Assembly: GCF_024582815.1 (NCBI RefSeq)
Contig: NZ_CP102099.1
Location: 2,790,001-2,854,000 of the forward strand
Source of the DNA: Acinetobacter colistiniresistens
GTDB lineage: Bacteria > Pseudomonadota > Gammaproteobacteria > Pseudomonadales > Moraxellaceae
Reading direction: 5' to 3'
DNA: 64,000 nucleotides
Shown here piece by piece: positions 21,613 through 31,487 of the stretch. The translations under genes and the position numbers were made by a program. The notes beneath the pieces were generated by a model. The model saw only the letters and a list, made by a program, of their open reading frames with translations, searched no databases and had not been told where the DNA came from. Position 1 is the stretch's first letter. Each line of letters starts with the position of its first letter.

Positions 21613-22362
21613 TTATTGAGCATTCGCTTCTGCTTGCGGGATTTCTGATACAAAAGCTGAACTTACATCCACAGGCTTACCACGCTGCCAGCTAAAACGT
21701 TTGATTACAGGTGTACCCGATCCTGTCAAACGTACTTCAATGAATTGAGGTGTAAAACCTTTAGGCATTGTCCAACGCCCAGTCAAACGCTCAAAATCTT
21801 CAAAGTTAAAGTTTCTGTCTTCTAAAGGTACGACTAAAACTTCAGTATCTTTAATCAGACGTAATTCAACCGAACCAGATGCACGGCGTTTATTTGGGCT
21901 AACTTGAACAAGATCAATCTGATATTCAAATGCATTTTCAGGTAATGATTTAATCGCCATATTTTGTATGGTTAAACTGACACCACCACGCTGCCTCAAG
22001 ATATCACGATAAATCGTATTCATTCCTTCAAACTGGGTTTTATCTGCATTGGCTTGGTTCACAGCCTTGAACAAGTCATCTGCATTACTCACAGCCATAT
22101 CTCGCTCTTGAACAGCCGCATTCAAACTTTTGCTAACTGAATCTAAAGCGGTTTTTTGCTTCTGAACAACATCAACCAACTGCTCAGCATCTGCATCATA
22201 TCCCACTACAGTTAAACCTTGACGGTGACCAACAGTATAACCAAGCATAAAACTGCTACCGATCAAAATCGTAGCGCCAATAATCAAAGGTAAATTCGTT
22301 TTTAAGAATTTATTTTTTTCAACGGAACTGTCTGGTGAAGTAGTCGGTTCAACGTTTTCCAT
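21613..22362 (-). CDS. DUF6776-like inner-membrane protein with coiled coil
   Basis: About 249 residues: a short cytoplasmic tail, one membrane helix (LPLIIGATILIGSSFMLGYTVG, cut here by its flanks, near residues 25-45), a periplasmic coiled coil (about 60-115) and a beta-rich C-terminal domain ending FSWQRGKPV. Similar proteins sit near argC in other gammaproteobacteria and are of unknown function; the DUF6776 label is from memory. Three ATG codons occur in a row; the third (22362) has AGAG at a usable distance. Two upstream in-frame starts (to 22401) lack a ribosome-binding site. It lies between argC and clpS on the same strand. Confidence 0.75.
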   Translation of the reverse strand: MENVEPTTSPDSSVEKNKFLKTNLPLIIGATILIGSSFMLGYTVGHRQGLTVVGYDADAEQLVDVVQKQKTALDSVSKSLNAAVQERDMAVSNADDLFKAVNQANADKTQFEGMNTIYRDILRQRGGVSLTIQNMAIKSLPENAFEYQIDLVQVSPNKRRASGSVELRLIKDTEVLVVPLEDRNFNFEDFERLTGRWTMPKGFTPQFIEVRLTGSGTPVIKRFSWQRGKPVDVSSAFVSEIPQAEANAQ

Positions 22363-22443
22363 CATCATCTCTATCGTTATGATCTGCATCAAAGCACACA
22401 TTAAAATCGAAATTTAAATGTGTGTGAAGTAAAAAAGAGTTTT

Positions 22444-23493
22444 TTATGGTAATAAACCAATACCTTCCAAGCCTGCTGCTTCATCAAAACCAAACATTAA
22501 GTTCATATTTTGAACCGCCTGACCTGCTGCACCTTTCACCAAGTTATCTTGCGCAACCAGAATGATCAGTTTATTTGGTTGTGGGCGATAGAGAGCGATT
22601 CTGAGTTCATTGGCACCACGAACACTACGTGTTTCTGGTGAACTATTCGCAGGCATAACATCTACAAATCTTTCATTTTTATAAAAATCTTCATAATGAG
22701 TTTGTAAATCAATTTGCTGACCTTGCTCAGTTAAGTCCACATAAATTGTACTCAGCATACCGCGAATCATAGGCACTAAATGCGGAACAAAAATAAGCTG
22801 ATCAAACTGTCCTTTTTGCCCAGAAATATTTTCCAGCGCTTCAACAATTTCTGGATGATGGCGATGCCCAGCAACACCATACGCTTTAAAATTATCAGCA
22901 TTCTCACTGTAAATCATACCAAGGCTTGCTTTACGACCTGCACCAGATACGCCTGATTTTGCATCCACAATAATACTTTGTGTATTAATAAGCGGACTTG
23001 ATGTTTTAAGTAATGGTGCCAGACCCAGTTGCACTGTGGTTGGATAGCATCCTGGATTACCAATAACTTGTGCTTGTTTGATTTTTTCGCGATTTAATTC
23101 AGTTAAACCATATACAGAATCTTTTAACATAGCTGGACAACTATGTTGCATACCATACCATTTTTCAAACTGGGCCAAGTTTTGTAAACGGAAATCAGCT
23201 GCAAGATCAATCACTTTAGTACCAGCAGCGACCAGTTTTTCTGCATGTTGCATTGCAACACCATGTGGAGTAGCAAAAAATACAACATCACATTGCGCTA
23301 ATTGATCTAAATCCAGATCTGAAAACTCAAGTGTTGTATGTCCGCGCAAACTCGGAAACATATCTGCAACGCGCTTTCCTGCTTCTGTACGAGAAGTGAG
23401 AATACGAACCTGAACTTGTGAATGTCTTAACAAAAGACGTAATAGCTCAACCCCAGTGTATCCAGTTCCACCAACAATACCAACAGAAATCAC
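22444..23493 (-). CDS. argC: N-acetyl-gamma-glutamyl-phosphate reductase
   Basis: Reduces N-acetylglutamyl phosphate to the semialdehyde in arginine synthesis; argD, the next enzyme, is at 53 kb. The 349 residues show the NADP-binding [26 protein letters not shown], the catalytic Cys in GNPGCYPT and [14 protein letters not shown] at 23493 with GAGG eight bases upstream is favoured, giving the family N-terminus; another in-frame GTG lies three codons earlier. It is the first gene of the argC-DUF6776-clpS run. No convincing ArgR box was seen. Confidence 0.93.
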   Translation of the reverse strand: MISVGIVGGTGYTGVELLRLLLRHSQVQVRILTSRTEAGKRVADMFPSLRGHTTLEFSDLDLDQLAQCDVVFFATPHGVAMQHAEKLVAAGTKVIDLAADFRLQNLAQFEKWYGMQHSCPAMLKDSVYGLTELNREKIKQAQVIGNPGCYPTTVQLGLAPLLKTSSPLINTQSIIVDAKSGVSGAGRKASLGMIYSENADNFKAYGVAGHRHHPEIVEALENISGQKGQFDQLIFVPHLVPMIRGMLSTIYVDLTEQGQQIDLQTHYEDFYKNERFVDVMPANSSPETRSVRGANELRIALYRPQPNKLIILVAQDNLVKGAAGQAVQNMNLMFGFDEAAGLEGIGLLP

Positions 23494-23766
23494 GTGTGAC
23501 ACCTCAAGCGTTCATTTAGGTAAATAGTATGGCAGTTTGCCGAATTTTACACAATCTTCAAGTGCCTAACTTTTAAGAAAATAAAAATGTTATCTAGCCA
23601 CATTAATCAGCCATAAGCCGACACATGAAGATCAATAACTACATTATATTTGAAGTGATTTTACCATTGGTCAAGAAATACTATTGAATCATTTCACTAT
23701 TCGAATAGAATAAAAAATTGCGGTAATAATAAATTTCATGGATGCAAAATTTTTTGGAGAGCTGGA

Positions 23767-25284
23767 ATGCCTTCTTTGATGTCAAAACAAAGATTACATC
23801 ATCATATCTGCTTAGGACTAAGCACCCTTCTACTCAGCTCTGCGTTAATTGGCTGTGGAAGTGGTGAAAGTAGTGCAAAAGTAGAAACAACACCAACAGT
23901 TACTGAACCCAAACCCAAAAGCTTCAATATCATTGCTGCAGTTGAAATGCGAGATGTTGTGCTTAGAATCTTTGATAATTTTGATAATACTCTTGTTCTG
24001 GAACAAAACTTAAGTACAACGTCGGACATTAATATCACTCTACCGCGTGTTCTAAATAAAGAACGGTTATACCGCATTGAGATCTCAACGACTCCGAATT
24101 CATTGGTGTTCAACTTTCAAAATAGTCAATATCAAAATGTTTCTATGACATTGCATAGTCTGGTTGAAGTCAATACCAATAGTCTTACGCAAACGATTTA
24201 TATTAATCCAGGTTCAGAAGCAATTTATCAACGTGCCTTGGTTCGTTCTGGCTCTCTGCCAACAGATATCAATATCAACCCAACAAAAGTGAGTGCTTCT
24301 CAATTAAATCTGGCCACTGCCGATGTAAATTCAGCTTTAACTAGTGCGTTTTATCAATTAGATATCCCAAATCTAAGCTCTTCCTCTGTTCTAAAAGTAT
24401 TTTCCCCCCAAGATGCCACATTAAACCTGAATTCATACGTGAACACCTATCTCAGTTTTGGTTTTATTCAGCAATGGGCAAATCTTTATCCCAACAATAA
24501 CTTTGCTGAATTTACCAAAAATCTGGCAGTAGATTTAAGAGACGGTTATCTTGATGCGAAAAAATTACGCGGCGATCAAAGTACGCTTACGTCATTAGTC
24601 ACTGCAACTCCGAACAATATTGATCCCTCCAAGAACAATCTCTTATTCATTGCCGCAAATCAGAAAAATGCCAGAGACACTTTTGCTGCTTCATTAAAAC
24701 AGGCAGTATTACAACTGGCCGATAGTTATCGTCAAGCAGCCTTAAACCCACAAGGTTATAGCTTCCTGCAACAAAAATCCTATGCTGGTAATGGCCCTAT
24801 AAATAATACGGCAGATGCTTTCCGCGTTGTTGGTGCTGGTGATTACCGCCGTGCTGTTGGATTCACTGATACAACTGAAACATGCAATGGCTCTATTTAC
24901 CCGTGTAAACAAGGTATTACAGGAATTAATATTGTCAGTGCTAGCTTACCATCCATTGAATATTTGATTGGCAATTACAAAGACCCAAACAGTAACTGTC
25001 AACTTAATATCCGTGGTGATGGCCAGTTAGAGTTAGTAAAAGATGGGCAAACTTTTAGCTCAAAACTGGATGGTGATAGTACAGATAACTTGTTACAGGT
25101 TGATAAAGCCAATTCTGAATATTTATTAAATAGTAGCTCAACACAACCCAACAACAGTACGCTTCAGTACAATTTCATTCAATTAAGAATCAAGCAGAAT
25201 CAAGTCCTCAGTGCAAGCGCAGGCTTGGATAGCCGTAAAGCCCCAGATCAACTCCAGACAACTCAATTACAATGTAATTTCTAA
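23767..25284 (+). CDS. Large lipoprotein of unknown function
   Basis: A 505-residue secreted lipoprotein. The signal peptide has a long hydrophobic core and lipobox LIGC (Cys near residue 30), then a Thr/Pro/Glu linker. The mature part is rich in Asn, Ser and Thr, with no recognised catalytic motif; Cys pairs near CNGSIYPC and the C-terminal LQCNF suggest disulphides. GGAGAGCTGGA precedes the ATG. It is followed by an alkaline phosphatase lipoprotein on the same strand after a hairpin. I do not recognise the family. Confidence 0.85.
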   Translation: MPSLMSKQRLHHHICLGLSTLLLSSALIGCGSGESSAKVETTPTVTEPKPKSFNIIAAVEMRDVVLRIFDNFDNTLVLEQNLSTTSDINITLPRVLNKERLYRIEISTTPNSLVFNFQNSQYQNVSMTLHSLVEVNTNSLTQTIYINPGSEAIYQRALVRSGSLPTDININPTKVSASQLNLATADVNSALTSAFYQLDIPNLSSSSVLKVFSPQDATLNLNSYVNTYLSFGFIQQWANLYPNNNFAEFTKNLAVDLRDGYLDAKKLRGDQSTLTSLVTATPNNIDPSKNNLLFIAANQKNARDTFAASLKQAVLQLADSYRQAALNPQGYSFLQQKSYAGNGPINNTADAFRVVGAGDYRRAVGFTDTTETCNGSIYPCKQGITGINIVSASLPSIEYLIGNYKDPNSNCQLNIRGDGQLELVKDGQTFSSKLDGDSTDNLLQVDKANSEYLLNSSSTQPNNSTLQYNFIQLRIKQNQVLSASAGLDSRKAPDQLQTTQLQCNF

Positions 25285-25296
25285 TATCTACACGTT

Positions 25297-25332
25297 ATTC
25301 AGGCTATGGAAGCTAAGCTTCATAGCCTGAAT
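25297..25332 (+). terminator. Strong hairpin after the lipoprotein gene
   Basis: ATTCAGGCTATG and CATAGCCTGAAT with an inner GAAGC/GCTTC pair form a stem of about 17 bp with one bulge. There is no T run, so it may protect the 3' end or rely on other factors rather than be a classic terminator. Confidence 0.55.
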
Positions 25333-25428
25333 GAGCAATAAATTAAAGAAATTCAAAATATAATTTTAACCAAAATTTCACATTTAATTATTACTATCAT
25401 TTTCAACTATTTTTCAAGTTGAAATCAC

Positions 25429-26913
25429 GTGAAATTTAAACTATTACTTTTACCTGCTGTTATTTCTCTCTTGGTCGCTTGCGGCAATGATCACGACTCT
25501 TCTTCTAAGCAACCTCAACCAACACCACAACCGCCTCCAACCACAGAGCTGCCAACACCATCACCCAATACACAACTTGGTGAATTACTTGAAGCTGGCG
25601 CCAGTGGGGATATCCGTCAATTTGGTGGTGCAACCCGTTTAAAGAAAGAGCGAACACAAGCGGTGAAAGATTCTTTAAGCGACAAAACTGTAAAAAATAT
25701 CATTTTATTTATTGGAGATGGGACGAGCGATTCAGAAATCACTGCTGCACGTAATTATGCGGAAGGTGCGGCTGGTTATTTTAAAGGCTTAGATGTATTA
25801 CCATTCACAGGGAGTTATACAACCTATGCACTCGATAAAAATGGCAATATTGATTATGTAACAGATTCAGCCGCTTCTGCAACAGCATGGGCTTCAGGGA
25901 TTAAAACCTATAATAATGCGCTCGGTTTAGATATCTACAAAAAGCATCATGCTACAATTTTAGAACTGGCCAAAAAAGCAGGATTTGCAACAGGTAATGT
26001 CACGACAACTGAATTGCAGGATGCCACACCCGCTGCTTTAGTTGCTCACATCAGTTCACGTAAATGCTATGGTCCAAATGAAACCTCAGCAAATTGTACC
26101 GATAGTGCGCTTGAAAATGGCGGTCTCGGTTCAATTACCGAACAACTTTTATCAGCCCGTGCAGATGTAACTTTAGGCGGTGGTAGAAAAAGTTTTTATC
26201 AAGTTGCCAAAGCAGGCCCTTTCCAAGGCAAAACATTACTTGAACGTGCCAAATTAGAAAACTATCGGATTGTTGAAGATCTTAACTCACTTAAAGCAGT
26301 CAATTTTGCTGATCAAAACCAACCTCTTCTAGGTTTATTTGCTGACGGTAATCTCCCTGTCATTTGGAGTGGCCCGAACACACAACTGAATGGTCATAAA
26401 AAAGAAGCGGAAAGCTGTAGAGACAATACTGCATTTACCACTTCAACTCCTCGTTTAGCACAAATGACCGAGAAAGCGCTTGAGCTCCTAAAACCCAATC
26501 CCAAAGGCTTCTTCTTACAAGTTGAAAGTGGTTCAATTGATAAACGGAACCATGCAGCAGATCCGTGTGGCCAAATTGGTGAAACTGTACAGCTGGATGA
26601 GGCTATTCAAGTTGCACTTAAATTCGCCAAAGCGTATGGTGACACCTTGATTATTGTTACTGGTGATCATGCACATACCAGCCAGATCATTCCAATTAAA
26701 GGTGAGAGCCCAGGTCAAACAGCAGCATTAAAAACCAAAGATGGTGTTACAATGGCAATCAATTATGGCACAGCACCAGAAGGTTCAAGTCAACATCATA
26801 CTGGATCCCAAGTGCGTATTGCTGCTTATGGACCTCGTGCTGCTAATGTATCAGGATTACTTGATCAAACAGATTTGTTCTTCATCATGAAAGATGCTTT
26901 AGGTATTCAATAA
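25429..26913 (+). CDS. Alkaline phosphatase (PhoA family) with lipoprotein signal
   Basis: A 494-residue phosphatase. It has a signal peptide with lipobox LVAC (Cys at 18) and a Pro/Gln/Thr-rich linker to about residue 48. The metal-site motif is [13 protein letters not shown], the nucleophile Ser is in [15 protein letters not shown], and other metal ligands are in [21 protein letters not shown] and [10 protein letters not shown]. Most PhoA enzymes are soluble periplasmic proteins, so lipid anchoring is noteworthy. The start is a GTG with a weak ribosome-binding site. No Pho box was seen in the 145-base gap upstream. Confidence 0.92.
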   Translation: MKFKLLLLPAVISLLVACGNDHDSSSKQPQPTPQPPPTTELPTPSPNTQLGELLEAGASGDIRQFGGATRLKKERTQAVKDSLSDKTVKNIILFIGDGTSDSEITAARNYAEGAAGYFKGLDVLPFTGSYTTYALDKNGNIDYVTDSAASATAWASGIKTYNNALGLDIYKKHHATILELAKKAGFATGNVTTTELQDATPAALVAHISSRKCYGPNETSANCTDSALENGGLGSITEQLLSARADVTLGGGRKSFYQVAKAGPFQGKTLLERAKLENYRIVEDLNSLKAVNFADQNQPLLGLFADGNLPVIWSGPNTQLNGHKKEAESCRDNTAFTTSTPRLAQMTEKALELLKPNPKGFFLQVESGSIDKRNHAADPCGQIGETVQLDEAIQVALKFAKAYGDTLIIVTGDHAHTSQIIPIKGESPGQTAALKTKDGVTMAINYGTAPEGSSQHHTGSQVRIAAYGPRAANVSGLLDQTDLFFIMKDALGIQ

Positions 26914-26930
26914 TATTGAACATGTCTTTG

Positions 26931-26963
26931 AACAACAGCCTCTCGTTAGGCTGTTGTTTTTTA
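26931..26963 (+). terminator. Terminator after the alkaline phosphatase gene
   Basis: AACAACAGCCT and AGGCTGTTGTT pair around a 6-base loop, followed by TTTT on the plus strand. Confidence 0.88.
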
Positions 26964-27040
26964 TATAATATGTTACTTTTAGTCTTATTAATTATTATCG
27001 CCTGCTATACTTTCAGCACATCTTTTATGCTGCTTATTTA

Positions 27041-27652
27041 ATGCCTTTAAAACATCAAATCCCGACTTTACTTATCTATTCCAGATTGGTGCTGGGTTTT
27101 CTTATTGTTGCTGTCACCCTACTTCAGCCTAACTTCTATGCTATTTTTACCGTGATCTTTCTGACGCTCGGACTGCTGAGTGATATTTTTGATGGCATCA
27201 TTGCCAGACGCCTAGGCATATCAAGCGAAAAATTACGCCGATTAGACTCTAACATTGACCAAGTTTTTTTTATTTGTGCAATTGCTTCAATTTATTTACA
27301 ACAACCCGATTTTTTTAAACAATATTTCTGGCCCATCATTATTCTGACGCTATTTGAAGTTGCAATTTACCTTGTGAGTTTTATTAAGTTCCGTAAAGAA
27401 GTGGCCACCCATAGCCTCGGCGCAAAAATTTGGACCTTATTTCTCTTCGCTTTGTTGGTACAAGTCACGCTCACAGGACAAGGCCAAATTTTATTCTGGA
27501 TCGTTTTTTGGTTAGGTGTTTTAACCCGAACTGAAATCATTGCCATCATTCTAGTCCTCAAACAATGGCAAAATGATGTTCCTAGCCTCAAACAAGCTTT
27601 ACGTATCAGAAAAGGTTTAAGCGTCCAGCAGAATCGTCTTTTTAATGGTTAA
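27041..27652 (+). CDS. CDP-alcohol phosphatidyltransferase-family membrane protein
   Basis: A 203-residue integral membrane protein with about six helices. The family motif lies near residues 47-75: SDIFDGIIARR followed by LRRLDSNID. It keeps all four Asp residues and the DG and AR of the consensus D-x2-DG-x2-AR-x8-G-x3-D-x3-D, but the middle Gly is Leu. Family members transfer a phospho-alcohol head group to or from CDP-lipids; the substrate cannot be read here. It is convergent with the metallopeptidase gene, 17 bases apart. Confidence 0.85.
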   Translation: MPLKHQIPTLLIYSRLVLGFLIVAVTLLQPNFYAIFTVIFLTLGLLSDIFDGIIARRLGISSEKLRRLDSNIDQVFFICAIASIYLQQPDFFKQYFWPIIILTLFEVAIYLVSFIKFRKEVATHSLGAKIWTLFLFALLVQVTLTGQGQILFWIVFWLGVLTRTEIIAIILVLKQWQNDVPSLKQALRIRKGLSVQQNRLFNG

Positions 27653-27669
27653 ACCATTTATATAGAACA

Positions 27670-28365
27670 TTAATCTTTTTTAAAGTACCAAGCAGGCAAT
27701 TGAATTTGTTTTAACTGCTTTCGATGCGCAAGATAACAGGGATCATGCTTTTCAACTTCACCCCAGAAAGCTGCACTATGATCAAAATGTTTGGTATGCG
27801 CTAACTCATGCACACAAACAGATCGTACAATATGTTCAGGCATAAGCACCAATGCAGCATTTAACATGATGTCGTGTTTGCAACTACAACTACCCCAACG
27901 CGTTTTCGGTCTCCGGATATTGCATTGCTGATATGACAGGCTGATTTGCTGACTCACTTGAGTCAAATATTCAGGTAAAAACTGCTTTGCATAAGCCAAG
28001 ACAGCTGCCTGCAAAGCCTGCTCTGGCTGCCCATCATTTATCCAGACCAGATGCTGATCAAAATCAAATTTAAACAGAGGCCGCTGCTGTTGCAGGATAA
28101 TTTGGAAAGGTTGCGAATGGAAAAATAGCGCTAATTGTTCAGGAAATACTGCAACCTGATTTAATTGCTGTTGTTGTTTAGCCCATGTCTCGACCAACCA
28201 TTGTTCTGATTGATGCAAAAATTGCTGAATCTGTCGTTTACTACAGAATAAAGGAACGGTTAAACGAATACCTGTCGGCTCGACACGCAAGCGCAAATTT
28301 CTTGCTCTTGCATGCCGAACGACTTTAATGTCAGGTAATCGCGTTTCCAATGAAACAGATTGCAT
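27670..28365 (-). CDS. YgjP-like zinc metallopeptidase
   Basis: A 231-residue protein of the YgjP/DUF45 (SprT-like) metallopeptidase group. The zinc motif HELAHTKHFDHSAAFW (HExxH plus downstream His) is near residues 186-201, preceded by RPKTRWGSCSCK, the family's WGSC block. The N-terminal half is a basic, beta-rich domain. Its ATG overlaps the rpiA stop by one base, so it is translationally coupled to rpiA. Substrate unknown. Confidence 0.88.
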   Translation of the reverse strand: MQSVSLETRLPDIKVVRHARARNLRLRVEPTGIRLTVPLFCSKRQIQQFLHQSEQWLVETWAKQQQQLNQVAVFPEQLALFFHSQPFQIILQQQRPLFKFDFDQHLVWINDGQPEQALQAAVLAYAKQFLPEYLTQVSQQISLSYQQCNIRRPKTRWGSCSCKHDIMLNAALVLMPEHIVRSVCVHELAHTKHFDHSAAFWGEVEKHDPCYLAHRKQLKQIQLPAWYFKKD

Positions 28366-29036
28366 TACTGCGCTGTACGTTCTTCAATACCACTGTCAGT
28401 TGCAACAACTGCAATTGTTGCTGGATTCAATGCAAAAATACCATTGGTCACAACACCAGGAATATTATTCAAGGTTCTTTCTAGTTCAAGTGCATTTAAA
28501 ATATTTAAATTAAAAACATCTAAAATCACATTGCCATTATCAGTCACCACACCTTCGCGATAAACTGGGTCACCACCTAAAGCCACAATCTTACGTGCTA
28601 CTGCAGAACGTGCCATAGGAATCACTTCAACAGGAAGCGGAAAATCACGTCCTAATTGATCAACCCATTTTGAGTCATCCACGATACAGACGAATTTTTT
28701 CGCAATAGATGCAACAATTTTTTCACGGGTTAAGGCAGCACCACCACCTTTAATCATATGCATATGGCGATCGATTTCATCTGCACCATCTACATAAGCA
28801 TCCAAGCCACCGACCGAGTTCATATCTACAACTTCGATACCCAACTTCTTTAAACGCTCAGCAGTTGCATTTGAACTGGCAACAGCCGCTTCTAATTGCA
28901 ATTCAGGCAATAAATCAATTAAAAAATTAACGGTACTTCCTGTTCCTACGCCCAAAATGCCGCCTTTAGGCAAATGTTTCAAAGCTGCTTTGGCGGCAGC
29001 TTGTTTTTTTTCATCTTGGCTTGCATATAGACTCAT
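28365..29036 (-). CDS. rpiA: Ribose-5-phosphate isomerase A
   Basis: Interconverts ribose-5-phosphate and ribulose-5-phosphate in the pentose phosphate pathway. The 223 residues have [19 protein letters not shown], the catalytic-site [20 protein letters not shown] and [10 protein letters not shown]. The ATG at 29036 is chosen; an in-frame TTG four codons earlier extends the frame but is less likely. It is divergent from ilvA across about 100 bases. Confidence 0.95.
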   Translation of the reverse strand: MSLYASQDEKKQAAAKAALKHLPKGGILGVGTGSTVNFLIDLLPELQLEAAVASSNATAERLKKLGIEVVDMNSVGGLDAYVDGADEIDRHMHMIKGGGAALTREKIVASIAKKFVCIVDDSKWVDQLGRDFPLPVEVIPMARSAVARKIVALGGDPVYREGVVTDNGNVILDVFNLNILNALELERTLNNIPGVVTNGIFALNPATIAVVATDSGIEERTAQ

Positions 29037-29139
29037 GACTTCACTCAACTATTTTGACATTTGCTATAAAAAACAGCGCAAATGCACGGGGGTTTGCTAC
29101 AATGATTGTCTATTTTAAACTGTTATAGGGAAGAAGAAC

Positions 29140-30678
29140 ATGCTGTCTCGTGTGGTACGACAAATTTTACAAGCAACGGTTTATGATGTTGCAATTGAAA
29201 CACCGCTTGAAGCAGCTCCACGAATTAGTCAAAGAATTAATAATAACATTCGATTTAAGCGTGAAGATTTACAACCTGTATTCTCTTTTAAGCTACGCGG
29301 TGCGTACAACCGCATTAGCCAACTTCCTAAAGATCAACTCGAGCGTGGTGTAATTTGTGCATCTGCGGGTAACCATGCACAAGGCGTTGCATTATCTGGG
29401 AAGAAACTGGGTATTCACGCTATTATTGTGATGCCAAGCACGACACCGGACATTAAAGTCCAAGCGGTGAAAAGCTTGGGTGGTCAAGTGGTACTGCATG
29501 GCGATAGCTTCGATGTTGCCAACAAATATGCGAAACAACGTGCCGAAGATGAAGGTTTGGTTTTTATTCCGCCTTATGACGATGAATTGGTTATTGCAGG
29601 TCAAGGTACCATCGCCAATGAATTAATCCGTCAATGGCGCGATGTTGAATACGTTTTTGTTGCCGTTGGTGGTGGAGGTCTGATCGCAGGCGTCGCAGCG
29701 TATTTGGGTGAAGTGGCTCCACATGTAAAAGTGATTGGAGTTGAATACGAAGAATCTGCTTGTTTAAAAGCAGCACTTGAAGTCAATGAACGTGTCGTGT
29801 TACAGCATGTCGGTTTATTTGCAGATGGTACCGCAGTCGCACAAATTGGCGAATTACCTTTCGACATCATTCGCTTACGTAAATCAGATAATTCAGGCCC
29901 TATTGTTGATCCTGAGATCGTCACCGTCAATACCGATGAAATCTGTGCAGCGATCAAAGACACCTTTGATGAAAATCGCAGTATCGTTGAACCATCAGGT
30001 GCGATGGCCTTGGCTGGGATCAAAAAATATGTCGCTGAGCATCAAGTAACAGGCAAAAATATGGTGTCCATTGTTTGTGGCGCCAACATGAACTTTGACC
30101 GCCTACGTTATATTGCGGAGCGTACTGAGCTTGGTGAACGTCGTGAAGCCATTTATGCAGTGACAATTCCTGAGCAAAAAGGTGCTTTCTTAAACTTCTG
30201 TCGAGCACTTCAAGGTCGCAATATTACAGAATTTAACTATCGCGCCAGTCATAGTAACCTTGCACAAGTCTTTGTCGGGATTAGTCTCAAAGGTGGTGAA
30301 ACCGAACGACATGAAATTCATGAAATACTGAAACAACAATATGAAGTAGATGATCTCTCTGATGATGAAGTCGCCAAACTGCATATTCGCTACCTCATTG
30401 GTGGTCATGCCAATATTGAAAATGAGCGTTTGTTCCGTGTCGAGTTCCCTGAACGTCCAGGTGCACTGCTTACTTTCTTGGAGCGCTTAGGCCCTACACA
30501 CAATATTACCCTGTTCCATTACCGCAATCATGGTGCAGCTGAAGGTCGCGTTCTGGTCGGACTAGAAGCAACTGATGCGAAACAGAATCCAGATGGTTTG
30601 GTCGAAACTTTGGAGAAAATCACCTATCCATATGCTGAGATCAGCGACAATATTGGATATCAGCGCTTTCTTAAATAA
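29140..30678 (+). CDS. ilvA: Threonine ammonia-lyase (threonine dehydratase), biosynthetic
   Basis: Deaminates threonine to 2-oxobutanoate, the first step to isoleucine. The 512 residues have an N-terminal PLP domain with the Lys in VFSFKLRGAYNR (near 50), CASAGNHAQGV and the glycine loop VGGGGLIAGVA. Two C-terminal ACT-like regulatory domains (about 325-505) mark the biosynthetic, isoleucine-inhibited form, with RVEFPERPGALL in the second. GGGAAGAAG precedes the ATG. It is a single gene with a clear terminator. Confidence 0.96.
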   Translation: MLSRVVRQILQATVYDVAIETPLEAAPRISQRINNNIRFKREDLQPVFSFKLRGAYNRISQLPKDQLERGVICASAGNHAQGVALSGKKLGIHAIIVMPSTTPDIKVQAVKSLGGQVVLHGDSFDVANKYAKQRAEDEGLVFIPPYDDELVIAGQGTIANELIRQWRDVEYVFVAVGGGGLIAGVAAYLGEVAPHVKVIGVEYEESACLKAALEVNERVVLQHVGLFADGTAVAQIGELPFDIIRLRKSDNSGPIVDPEIVTVNTDEICAAIKDTFDENRSIVEPSGAMALAGIKKYVAEHQVTGKNMVSIVCGANMNFDRLRYIAERTELGERREAIYAVTIPEQKGAFLNFCRALQGRNITEFNYRASHSNLAQVFVGISLKGGETERHEIHEILKQQYEVDDLSDDEVAKLHIRYLIGGHANIENERLFRVEFPERPGALLTFLERLGPTHNITLFHYRNHGAAEGRVLVGLEATDAKQNPDGLVETLEKITYPYAEISDNIGYQRFLK

Positions 30679-30686
30679 AATACGAT

Positions 30687-30722
30687 AAAATAAAGCCGAT
30701 GAAGATGTCGGCTTTATTTTTA
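30687..30722 (+). terminator. Terminator after ilvA
   Basis: AAAATAAAGCCGA and TCGGCTTTATTTT form a long stem with an 8-base loop and T tail. Confidence 0.88.
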
Positions 30723-30835
30723 ATTGATGATTTTGATGTTCTCCATACTGCTGCAAACAAAATCATTACAAATAGAAAATTATTACAACTTAAAATGGAT
30801 AAAAACAGATTTTTATCATTTAGTTAAGGACAGTT

Positions 30836-31486
30836 ATGGCACAGTTTGCAGTCATTGGTTTAGGTAGTTTTGGGGCAACTGTTGCATTGGAACTCACCAA
30901 ACTTAATCATGACGTCATTGGACTTGATACCCTCAAACGCAATGTCGAAAATTTGGCTGATCGGATTACCCATGCAGTAATTGCCGATGCCACCGATGAA
31001 CATGTTTTGGAAGAACTGAATATCCAGAATTGTGATGCAGTTGTGGTTGCCATTGGTGAAGATATTGAAGCCAGTATTCTATGTGTTTTAAATCTAAAAA
31101 ATCTTGGCGTTGAAAAAATTTTGGTCAAAGCCAAGACCAAGGCTCATCACACCATCCTTTCTCATTTAAATGTCAGTAAAATTATACATCCTGAAGAAGA
31201 TATGGGCGTTCGTGTAGCGCAAGCCTTAAATTATCCAATGGTGAGTCGTTATATGGCACTGGATGATGATCACTATATTGTAAAAGTCCCTGTTAATGAA
31301 AAACTCAACCAAGTCAATTTATCAGGCATCTTAAAACAAGAACCGAATATCAAATTGTTATTACTCAAGAGAGATCAACAGATTCTCTATGAAACAGATG
31401 CCAATTTCACGCTAAAAACGGATGATGTTCTGATTCTAGAAGGCTCTCTCAGTCATCTTAGAAAATTTTCAGGATGCTTTGTATAA
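30836..31486 (+). CDS. ktrA: TrkA/KtrA-type potassium channel regulatory subunit
   Basis: A 216-residue cytoplasmic RCK protein. RCK_N has the nucleotide-binding FAVIGLGSFGATVA and the acidic DTLKRNVENL; RCK_C (about 135-216) binds ligand such as c-di-AMP or divalent ions in relatives. It gates the membrane subunit encoded next, whose ATG is one base after this stop. AAGGACAGTT gives a good ribosome-binding site. Together they form a Na+- or ATP-regulated K+ uptake system. Confidence 0.92.
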   Translation: MAQFAVIGLGSFGATVALELTKLNHDVIGLDTLKRNVENLADRITHAVIADATDEHVLEELNIQNCDAVVVAIGEDIEASILCVLNLKNLGVEKILVKAKTKAHHTILSHLNVSKIIHPEEDMGVRVAQALNYPMVSRYMALDDDHYIVKVPVNEKLNQVNLSGILKQEPNIKLLLLKRDQQILYETDANFTLKTDDVLILEGSLSHLRKFSGCFV

Positions 31487-31487
31487 T

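Noticed and set aside
25340..25428. Pho box for the alkaline phosphatase
   Set aside because: No pair of CTGTCAT-like repeats was found.
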